DNA of 64,000 bases from Daphnia pulex (taxonomy: Eukaryota > Arthropoda > Branchiopoda > Diplostraca > Daphniidae), in NCBI RefSeq assembly GCF_021134715.1, contig NC_060026.1, positions 8,113,001 through 8,177,000 of the forward strand, in the 5' to 3' direction. Positions 36,309 to 48,300 of the stretch are shown one piece after another; within the stretch, counting starts at the first letter, position 1, and each line of letters opens with the position of its first letter. Both the position numbers and the translations under genes were made by a program. Below the pieces are notes generated by a model. That model had not been told where the DNA came from. It saw only the letters and a list, made by a program, of their open reading frames with translations, and ran no database searches.

Positions 36309-39300
36309 TCATGACACTATCTTTCTCTCAAACTGGAACACAACTGGGAAGGTGTCTTCTTGCTCGCCAAAACGCTTAGCCAACCAGCGATTCTTTATCA
36401 CTGCTACCTGGAAATTTAAAAAAAGATAAAGAACAATCATCACGACGAATATATTAAAAAATAAACAACTCAAGTAAGAAATCCAAACCTTTAGAACGTC
36501 GCATTTGAATTTCGCGTGGAGGTTGGTGTGAATGACACGACCCATGCCTTCAATAACGACTAGATCCACTTGATTGGCTATCATGGCATCGGCCAACGAC
36601 CGGGTAATTCTCCTTCAGAAAAAAACAAACAAAAAATTCACAAAAAGTCAGATTCATCGTAATATGAGTGAAAGTTAACACATATTTTTACAACCAACGA
36701 GAAATAAAGCAGCCGAAAAAGAAATCAATATCTTAAGCCGGTCAAGGCTTTTGCATATAATTTTGGAAATATTATAGTTTACGGCTTGATTTCTATTGTT
36801 TTATTATTTTGGCATGTAGTCGTTATTACCCGAGATCGAGGCACGGACTGGCCTGGCCGGAATCCATCACCCACAGACGGCCCTCCTCCAACGCGCAGCC
36901 CAGGTCTTTGCTGATCAGCGCCGCTTGTTCCAGCAGCAGCACCAATTCGCTGTACGTCACGTCGTTGAGCGCCGGTTTCGAATTGGCGCAGAGAATCACC
37001 TGAATCGTGACATTAACAGTACAATTTGTATTTTAAGAAGAAGAAAACAAAAAATACAGTTTGAATAGAGGAAGAATTGTTCGGTAAAAAAAAATGAATT
37101 TTTCTTTGATGACGCAGCAGAGTTGCCACCCAAAATGAAAGTGGGCCAAAAACACACCGCCAGCGTCAGAACGGGGCGGATCTTACCGCTATATAGATTG
37201 AAATTTCCGCAAGGTGTAGATCGGTTACCCAGGCCTTTTTTCTTTTTTGTCAATGGCGTAACTTGATTGACAGAATTAAAAAACATAACAAAGATGGAAT
37301 ATATAGGGTGGGTTCTCCCCGGCTTTTATTCTTTGAGATGAATCGTTCATTTGAATCGGGTCAGATGTTCGCGCCAGAATTTGACATTTCAATAAATCAC
37401 CAACCGGTTGAACGGGTTCTTAGCTTAACAATTTTGTTCATATCGTGATGAACCTGTCAGACGACTACCTTGGGCTAGACAAATTCGGCGGGAATATTTA
37501 AACGCTGTATAATTTATATCAACGGGCAATTAGGTGCAACCTTGAGTCTCAAGCCATCAAGTGGAGAGTCGATTTCTCGCCCATCTTTGCGCCATGCGTT
37601 TATACTACATTGAATGATGGCCAATTAAAGTTTTACGAACGAAGCATTGCTCGGCAAGTTCAACAAAATGAAAAGTGAGTACTATTCCGTCTTACGTCAG
37701 CTGCGTTACTCACTCGTGTGTGTTCATGAAACACACAAACACACACGATTTCTTTATGGTCATCCGAAAACCTACGGGAGCTTACACACAGCAGACAGAC
37801 AGACACCTCCTTCATTCTGATAGCTTTACAAATGAAACGAGTGAAACAGGTGCTCACTCGTGCGGGATTTTTGTTTCTACAGCAGCAGCAGATGTTTTCG
37901 CCCGTCTGTATATATATAAAGGTAGAGAGAGAGAGATACGAGAGAGCCACTCCCTGGACTCTAGTATACGTCGGGACCAGCTGGCGCTCTGTGGTTTTCC
38001 TGCATAGTCGACGCATTTTCTTCTAGGTAGTCGCTACCCCTTTAAGGGATGGGATGGTACCCAAAAGTCTCTTTTCTCTCTCGTCGTCCCTCCGAGTCTT
38101 CCAACTTTCCCTTTCTTTTTTCTTCCCAAATATACAATACGACAAGGCTGCCCATTTGCCCAAACTAGTAGTCCAACTCATCCACAGCCGACCAGTCTGG
38201 TCGGTGAGATGCTGTTCTTCTTCTGACACTGTCGCCGAATATCCTGCACATTGCATCGATTGCAATCAAGACATTTCGTCTATTCCCGACTCCCGAAAGT
38301 GTAACGGTATCGTCATTTCCTACGGAACGCCTCCTTGGCTAACTACCGTCATACCAAAAGGAGGGGCTTTAACACGTTGCAAAGCAGGAACTTGAAAAGA
38401 ACAACAGGGAAAAGAAAGAAAATTACGATTTTTTTACAACGGTGCGACTTGTTTAAATTTGGCGGTCTCGATCGCTCGATGCGCCAGTCACGTTCCGGAT
38501 AGAGTCCCGACATCTTGTTGTTGTTACACCCGTTGTACACAAGTGATTCGTTACAAAGTTGTGTTCTCTCTCTTGTGTGTGTTGTTTTCTTTATTTATTT
38601 TATCTTTTTTCTTTTTCTTTTTTTTTTCGTCCATCGCTACTTCCTATCCCGCATACAAGAACGAGTTCGTCGTGGACTTATTATCATTCCGGCTACGGCT
38701 TCCGTCGCCCGTCCTCCTTTTTTTTTATTTTACCTTTTTTTCTGGTGGTAAGGGAGGAGGAAGCAGTGTGATATATCTTGATTAAGGTTTTTTTTTCGTC
38801 GCACTCGGCGATATGCCGTTCGCCAGGTAATAACGGTGCTAACTCAAACAAACGACAATCGCAAGATCCCGTTTTTTTATGGTTTCGCTCGCCAATCACA
38901 CACCACACGCCTACAACAAACAACGACGATGTTGCAATGTTTGATGTCGGCTCATTTTTCCTCCCAAAACACATTCTGGTGGGTCTCGAATCGAAGATAA
39001 AGTCATTCGATTATGGAATGGTAGCGATGAGCTACTCGTGGGTGCTGAGCCTCACCAGATGGCTGGCCCTATCGTCTGTCTTGACCGCGACTCGAGCGGC
39101 GTTTTCTCCCGAAGGTAAGTGAAATTTATGCATTCATCTCTTCTATTCCAAGCTATGGCTGCTGCTGCTGCTGCCTTCTGATGTAAATCCCTTTAGAAGC
39201 GACTTGGATTATCACAAAAGGGCCGTCGAGCGCACAGAATTCCACTTTCCCATCCAGTAACGAGACAAAATAATCCCATAGTTGAAGAAAAAGCGAAGAG

Positions 39301-42300
39301 AGCAGCTCCGCACTCCCCCGCTGAACGAAAAAAGAAGGAGAAAAAAACAAAATTTTCTTCTTCTTTTTTCGTTCATCATTGTAAGAAAAGGTAGAGAAAG
39401 TTTCGCCAACAACAACAACAGCAGCAGCCCCCCTCAGATCCCCCCCGTGGTAAAATGTCGCCAAGTTTTCTATGGTCATTCTTGCTGGTTGTTTTTTTTT
39501 AACTAATGGCAATCTTCTTTTGACCATCTTGAACGGTATACATAGGATGATTTTCCAGTGGTAGGCCTATTTTTGTATTAAAGAGGGCTTTAAGCGTTTA
39601 GTTCCGTACCTTTTACATATTTTTTTTTGTTTGACCACTGAAAGAGAGAGAGAGAGAAAATTCTGGCCTGGGTGTTTCAATCTTGTCGCTCCCGAGAATA
39701 GGAAAGCACCTGGTACAGTTTTTTTCAAAAAAGTGTTGGGGATTCTTTAGAAATAAATTATCTCTTTTCAGTAAGACCATCAGGGACGAAACACTGTCGA
39801 TTGGGGTCACTTTCCCTTTCATTGCAGACGAGCGCAGTCCAGTCCCCCCCTCACACAAGAAAAGCCAACAGCAGAGCCATAGCAAGAGCTATGGTTCTTC
39901 CTCAAGCAAAACCGTGATTGAATTTGAAAAATGAGTTTTTTTTTCGGTTTGGGAGGAAGAGACAAATGACGGGCTGTTTCAATTCGAATTGGCGATAACT
40001 TTTTTCTAGGATTTTAATAGAAGAAAGAGAGAAAATGTGGGGTGGTGGGGGAGACACCCGGGAAGTTAATGGAATGGCAAATTGGAATTGTGATGATGTG
40101 GGGCTTTCTTTCTGTATATATCGCGTTCTGGCGTGATCGTTTAACAGAACGTAAAGAAGGTAGCATCAATCGAAAAAGAGAGTAGGCACCAGGCCAAAAA
40201 AAAAAAATGAAAAAGAAATAAACCAAGTGAATTTCACCGGACCACACAATTCCAATAGCGTTGAAGCCAACAAGGCGCTTTCTAACGAGTTATTTTTTTT
40301 TTCTTATTCTTCTTCCCCCCAGTCGTGATCTATAGCATTTAAACATGATTCTTTTTTTTTTTGTAATCTTTATTTTTCGTTGGGGGGGCTTTCCCTACGG
40401 ACTGTTTTTTCTTTTTCCGTTAATGGAACTTGTTAAGTGGCGGAGATGATCCAATCATGGGCGCCACTCGTCTGGCTCCACAGCGGCGAACAGTTTATGC
40501 CCAGCAGCGTCGAATTCTTCCTGGAACATGTCACGCTACAGAACCGCAAGGGTCGCGTCCTCGACCAGCAACCAACTCTTAACAAACTGCCGGGCGGCCC
40601 GCCATCGACCGGCCTTCATCTTCAATCCCGTCAAAAGCTCAGTTAAACACGCCACACAACAAAGTTAACGAGTCAGAAAATGAAATTTTTAAAAAATGGT
40701 TTCTTGGCTTTTTACAGCCTGCCCGTCTTGCCTGGGACCGACATTCTTCCACGGAAAGAACGTCGTCAACGGCGGCGTGCCTGCCTACGCCATCGTTCGC
40801 GAGTACCAAGATGCCTGGAAAACCGTCGACGTTGTCTACCACACGTTCTACCCGTACAACCGCGGCAAACAAGTGTGCATCGGTAAGACTACACGGATAT
40901 GGAAAATCTCTACGATTCCGGAAAACAAAACGGGTTTTCTTAATTATTTTGTACGACTTATTATGTACAGGAATTTCGACCGGTAAAGATAAGGAAAAGT
41001 GTTTGGGTAACGTCGAGAGTTTCGGCCACCACGTTGGTAGGTCAAATAATTATTACGGAAACACAATTTGGGAAATCTTGTAAAATTATCGTTTTTTTTT
41101 TTAAATTTTACAGGGGACTGGGAACACGTGACGTTAAGATTTCAGGTGAATAGATAGTTCAAATTTTAATTGTTGAATTATCAAATTCCTTTTTTGAACA
41201 ACATTTCCAGAACGGGAAACCGCACGTCATTTACCTCTCTGTCCATAATTTCGGCGCCTACTACATATGGAATGAAAGCGCCGGTTATTTCCTACTGCAC
41301 AAAGGAGAATCGCCCAAAGAAAAGGTCATAGGGTACATTGAAATTGAGCAACAAAAAAAGAACCGCCTGTCTAAACTTTTTGAAAACGGAAAATTTGAAA
41401 AATTTCGATTTATGTAGGCGGCACGTCGGGGTCGACGACGTAAATTCGCTCGCGATTTACAGGTGACTTTCCCCACCGTTTTACACGTTTCGGGCAAACA
41501 TCCAGTTTTATACAGCGCCAACGGATCTCACGGTCTTTGGGCCACTCCAGGTAAACACACCCTGGCGTGTTGTTACAGAGAAAAATAAAAAATGAAAAGG
41601 GAAAACGATTCTAAATCATCAAATGTTTGACGCAGGTAAACACACATACTCGACCTTCCCACTACTGGAAGATTTCACCGATCAAGGTGTAGCCTGGAAC
41701 ACCTGGGAGAATTTGGTCGTTATCCCATGGAACGATACTCCCTACCCGTAAGTCCTTTTTTTCCCATTTCTTCCTGTAGCGCTTTATTAAGACCAATATG
41801 TTTGTGTCAGTCCAAGCGAAACCCCCCTCCTTGCAAGAGAAATGAAAGGAAATTTGGTTTAGGAAGGGCCCCCGGACCGATAGAAAGCAAAAGTCGTTTT
41901 TTATCATTTTGGGTTTTTTTTTCTACATGGTAGACTTGGGCGAGAGAGGGAAAGGGAAAGGAGATGTTAGTGTCTCTTTTTTTTTTCTTTTTCTTCTTCC
42001 CCTCATGCATGATTGAACAGGAAGAAGGAGCGCACGCGTTGAAAGGGAACGTGAAAGTCTTTCCCTGATGTCTGCAGGCACCAACCGACAATTGGAAAGA
42101 ACCTTTTCTCTCTCCCATTTTTATTTTTTTCTTTTCACTCTCTTCTCGTCAAACTTCATTAATGGACACGCAGGTTGCCCCCATGCTCTCCTCGAAATTG
42201 CCCAGTCATGGTGAAACTCGGAAAAAAAACAAATTTCTAATACCTGGCAGTCAGAGAAGCTGTACATCACGACCCGCAGCATCTGGTTCCCCTGTTATTA

Positions 42301-45300
42301 TCATTTTCTTTCAAGTTTATCTTCTCATTTTCACAAGGTACGCCGGGCAATTGGAATGGCTCAACTTCCGCGGAGAATGGGGAAATGCTAAGAATGGATG
42401 CGATTTGGAACCCCTGAGTGGCGAGTGCCGACTGAATCACGGACCGATTTTCCCGGGAGGACCCGACGACATGCCCCCGCCACGGATTCAACGCTCCAGG
42501 CAAACCGTGACTACTGTAGCGCCGCCGCCGCCATTGCAATCCCCGCCGCCGCCGCACTATCTTGCCTACACGCCAACCGTTCCGCAATTCCTGCACGCCC
42601 AAGTGCCAGTGGGACGGGCTTCTGGTTTACTCAACTATCGTTACAAGAGGCGGGATCCTCAATCGACGGATCCTCAAGCCGCGGTAACCGCCAATATAAC
42701 GGAAGAGCCAAATCAGGATTCCGACTCGGATCCCTCCGATTCCGGCTTGGAACCCACTGCCAAGTTAGCCAATCGCCTAGTCACATTCGTTCCGGAAGGT
42801 TCCTCGACGGTGTCGTCATGACAAAAATGATTCAATTGAATCCGGATGAAAAAGAATAACAGGCGAAATGGAGACGAACGCGGAAGACGACGGTGATGAG
42901 TGAAGACGTTTGAATACAAAATAAATAAGGGAGGAGTGCATTTTTTACCTTGGTTCCACGATTCAACAGCTCTCGAGCAAATGGCAAAACGCCGAGGATC
43001 ACATCCATGCCGCTATTGTCGACAAAGATAGCAGCACATCGATGGGGTCCCTCCTCAAGCCGAACAAGCCAATCTTCCACATGATCGATAAACCAGGGTC
43101 TTTCTTTTGATGATGATGAATAACAAAACAAAAAAATAATAATTTTAAAAATGATGAAATAAAATTCCAGATGATTCAAATTGTTTTTTTGGACAATACT
43201 TTGCAAGTGAGCCAGTGCTTGCTGGAATCCGAAACCGGGAATCTGCATCAAAGCGGCCGCTTCTTTGGCTCCCCAGTCGAAGACGTTGCCAGCCAATAAG
43301 TTGGTGGCAGCCGTTTCGTACTTCTGACGTCCAGGAAGGGCATCCAGCTCAGCCAAGTGGTCAGACAGTAGCAGTAGGGCCGCTTCGTTCTCCATTTGTT
43401 TTTGCTGTCGTTAATTAAAATGATTTTTTTTTATTTTTAAAATTCCCCGTATGTAATAATGTATGTGATGATGTTTGTTGAGTGCATGCGTGTATGTGAA
43501 TGGTTGACAAATGAAAAATTCAATTCAGTATTTTAAAATATAGAATTCTAGACGATATTCTCCTTTTTTTTCTGTGACTTTTTAATAAAAAATTACCTGT
43601 AAATATGGATCTGGGAAATCGACCTCATTCAGGCAATGTTCACGCGTATCCAGCAAACTTCTCACCGTTAAATTGCCAAAAGCGCTAATGAAGGAGAATT
43701 GTCCAAATCAACAAAACATTAGATCCTTTTCTCTCGTCGATTAAAGTCATCATTATTGCAAAGGAGCAATTACCAGGGGTGCTGTTTCAGGTACTGCAAT
43801 CTACTAATGTATTTCTCTTTAAATTTTTGAGCACGGGCAGGTGCGTCAGCCGAATGAGGCTGGCTTTTGATAGCTTGCGATACAAATTTGTCCAAGGACT
43901 CTTCGAAACATTCCAGCCAATATTGTCTAAAAAAAAACCTTGATCGTTGATTTCATCTTATCACTGAGCACAACTATTTTTATACCTAGCTTCACAGTCT
44001 TCAGTTAGGTCCACCATATCCGGTATGTAAGAGGCGGGTTCGTCGAGCAAAGGGCAGTAAACCAAAACACCTTGATCGATTCGGTCCATTTCAAGCTGAT
44101 CGACATTGACAGCTACCGGTAAGGAGGGCAATTTATGACCGGGCAAAGGGCTTTGTAATCCAGAACTGCCTGCATAATTCTCCGACCAAGAGTATTTATC
44201 CGCATCTATTGAAATTCAATTTAAAAAAAAAATCAATGAATCACAAATAGTGAGGGACAAATTTAGAATCTAGGTCAAACAAAAACTAAGTGTATCTTTA
44301 AAATAAAAGACATTTTCACGAATGAGTGGTGATGCGAACTGAAACGGTTGGGTAGGAAAGAATTACCACACTCTTCTGCCCCTTTCAGAAAGGCTCCTAT
44401 GGCACCTAAATAGCCTTCGTGTCGCAGAAAAAGTCCTTGAACTTGGCCGCGACTCCAGTAGTTAATTGCAAAACTGACCGTATGCATGCTCAGGGGATGG
44501 TTACGCAAGAAGTAGCCGCCAAAGTACACCTTAGGGGATGTCCGTTAAACCCGTCCAGCAAGAGCGATTTAAAATAATGAATAAAAAACAAAATTATAAT
44601 GGTTTGATTGATGGCGACCGAAACTAGATCAGCCAGATTATAAGTAAATCAAATTAATATACTTTCTTCAAGCCATGCATCATGGCATAGAGCGAAGCTA
44701 TCTGACCTATATCGTTGGATATGGCGAATAGCAAACTGCGAGCTATATCGGCCTCTGCTCAATGTAAAAAAGAAAGAAAGAAACCAAACACGGTCATTGA
44801 AAAATAGTGAAAATAAAAAAAAAACGTGATTCAAAGAAATTGATGCGAGAGTTCCACACACCTTGAATCGATTCGGGTGCGGCCTGTGCCGCTTTACCGA
44901 AGCTGGACGCGATCAAATCGCCAGGCAGACCCAGTGAAGTGCAATCACCACCGTAAATATCTTTCACCTAAAAAAAAAAGAAAAAATAGGCAAATTCATT
45001 TTAAATTTAACCAGCATTTTGTATGATGTGATTTCTTACCAACATGTCAATTTTTCGATGGTCACCCCTCTCGGCCAGAGCCAGCAATTCGTCGAATCCC
45101 TAGAACAACCAACGACAATCAAGATAAATTGAAGAAGAAAAAAATACAAAACAAACATGGAAAGTAATCGTAAACATAAAAGTTAAGGCGCCAGAAGACA
45201 TCAGACAAGATGTCGCCACCAAATTCTTCCTTGACGGCGCGTCACCTTGAGCGACGCTATCTGTTTGTGGCGTCAAAACCCCAAAGATGGAAAGAGAGAG

Positions 45301-48300
45301 AGAGAAGGAATGAAAATCAAAAAATAAAATAAAATAAAGGCCTAAAACATCGTGATATCGAGCCTCAGACTGTCCTCATTGAACCTTGTACCGAAACCGA
45401 ACGGGCTTTCTTGTGGTCGCCTAGTTCCAACCCAATTCCAAACCGTTTCAATGACACTCTCGACCGATGGGAAAAAAACAAACACAAATTTGAAATGGAG
45501 CGCAAATCTCCGAGTTGCACTTTATACCATTCGTCCGAAATGAAGAAACGATTGGGGTCAATCTTGTTGACTTTTCGGTAGAGGATTTTGAAATTCTACT
45601 CACAGACTTTCGCTTTTCGACCCTCAGCGATTGAGGTTTTTTTAAATACATACATACAAGTTTTTATTTTTTAAATCATGGTCGACAGATTTATTTAAGG
45701 GATTACGAAATTTATAATATTGTTGAGATGAAAAGGAATCCAAATAAATTTTATTTATTCAGAAAGGAGGGTAGTAAACGCTTAAAAACATTTGAGATGC
45801 AATCGCATTCGATTCCATTCAAGGTCGAGCTGCATATGCGAGATGCTCTCACTTTTGGTTGGTTGGCTTAGATATTTCTTTTTGTTTCTCTCCTCGCATT
45901 GGCAGTAGCTCACGAACTAGTCCCCCTCCTCTGTGCTCTCATCGGGGGTATAGTACTCTTTTGGCTGCCTTACTACTACCTAGAAACAGGTGCGAGAAAG
46001 ACCTTGGCACGGCCAGTGGACTCGATTCATGTGTGACCCGAAAGTGGCTTGTTTCTCTCTTTCTCTCACACACATTTTTCGAGACTTTGAATCGGGACAA
46101 GGATGGAGTTGATGGCAGAGCGAGAGCAAGATATATATACTCGCGCTCGCTCTTGTATGTATACCTATGCGTACCTTATTTTTTTTTATCTTGCGCAATA
46201 ATGAACCGCAAAAAGTACAATTATTTGAACGCGTTATTTTTCTTTCTTTCTTTCCTCTCTAACAAAACTCGTTTTCGATTAGCCACTCTCCCACTCAAAA
46301 CAATCTGGCCGACCCAATCACTTTGGCAAGCAAATGAGATTTCTTCGCTCTCGACAACAGGTTTCTACACAACTGTACTCATTTAGTCTCTTTTTCCATT
46401 GGTGAACGGAGAGAATTGTTCTATTCGGGAAATGGAAATGCGATCCCAAAGTTGGCCGTCTCTTTTCGCTTTGCTATGTTTCCTTTTTTCTCTCTCTGGC
46501 GCATTAATGTGTGTGTGGACTATAAAAATATGGCCAATCTTGGTGTAGTAGTGAAAACGGGTATGGGACATCATTTTTTTTTCTCCTTCGGTTTTAAAAA
46601 CCCGAGTAAATAAAAAGGGCGTCGCATTCCCGCCTTCTCTTTTCATCCACACTATTTCCACACACCCACGGTCAATATTGAACGAAAAGGTGAACGAGCC
46701 ATGGAAAGGGAAGAAGAGCGTAAGGAAAATAATAAAAGACAATGAAGAAAAGTCCGGTGAAAACGATTGTTGTTCACTTTTTCTTTCATGACCAACAACG
46801 TCAGTGGCGTTTTCTTTCTTTTCAGAAAATGAGAAAGCGAAAGCGATGTGCTGCTCTTCCCCCCCCCCACTCCCAACCGCATAGGCAAGAAGAGGCCACA
46901 AATATTTGCGACCATCGCCAATGAGTTGGCACAATAAGAAAACTAATTTTTTTTCCTAGATAAGATTCAAAAGATCATCGATCTAGTAGTAGTCGCTACA
47001 AGAAAAATAGAATAATCTGTACGAGTAGCTATAGGGAACTTCATAATTTTGATATTCTTTTACATAAGAATAATAAAAAACAGGGACTCGGGAGAGAGAG
47101 AGAGAGGAAAGCCATGATAGAAAGAAAAAATAAAATAGTCGTCGCCTATAGTCGCCAGTAAGAGTGTGTACATGTGTAGAAGCCAAGACCGTGGCCGCGC
47201 GGCTATAGTCAAGATTGAAAACCTCTGTCCACTTTCACTTTCGAGGCTTTTGTCTGATGGCTGAGTAAGCGTGGACCTGCGTTCTGGTTTTGTTGCTTTC
47301 AAGAGTTACACTATACGCGCGCGGTGTCGAGCTGGACACACGTTTTTCCCCCCGTCCGTCCGTTCGTTCGTCGCTATTACATCCGAGTGAAGAATTTATT
47401 ACTGGCTCATTCAGTGTTTGTGTTACATTGGCGACTCTCGTCAAGGAAGTGTTCGATTCCAGTGCAGTGCAGTGCGGAATGACGGCGATCACGTTGGATT
47501 TTCAAACGCGTCAACCAGTGTGGCACCCGAAAGCCAATTATTCGAATTATTAAATTTTTCAAAATCAAATCTTTCAAAGAAGACGGGATACCAAAATGTC
47601 AACATGAAAATCGTTTGGCAGTCTGGTCTTTTTTTGTTGACTCTCTTGGCCACTGCGGCCGAGGCTAAACCCATCGCACCGCGGGACTCGACTCCCCTGG
47701 CCGATGTCGTCACACCAACTCGCCTGGTTCAAACGATTCAAAATTACATGCCAGAAGTCTTGGTATTGGTGGAACTTGTCAAAAAAGACGATGGAAGTCA
47801 AACGAATCAAAAAGAGTGGGCCCAGCCGCACGTCCTTTGGGTTGTCCAGCAGGACGACGGACCCGCGGAGAACGGCAAGGATCTAGCGACATCCGATCCC
47901 AACATTCTACTGATGGTGGAAAATTTCCAATTGAATCAACAGTGGTCAGAGTCCAGTGTAGCACCTCGACTGGCCCGTGATATGAGCCGGGATGCTGAGC
48001 CGGACGAGCCCTCAGATCCAGAGTACATGGAGACGGGCACTTCGCGCGGCAATTACTACGATGTATACATTGTTCCTCGACGCAGTCGGGCACCTGAAGC
48101 ACGTCCTCCACCCACGTTACTTTTACCCCCTCCGTCGTACATGCATACGGCTACACCTAGACATTACAATGCTGCCGAATACAACGGCCAAAGCAACAGA
48201 GTCTCCGGCAGAAGTATCAATTCGCCCATCGCGTCTCCCAATCAACACAACGACGACGACGATCCTCCCGATTTTCTCTCGACGCTGGTCACCCTTCCGC

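Noticed and set aside
42267..42602. Minus-strand 111-codon frame, Arg-rich
   Set aside because: Antisense to the last exon of the VPS62-like gene; GC-rich shadow frame.
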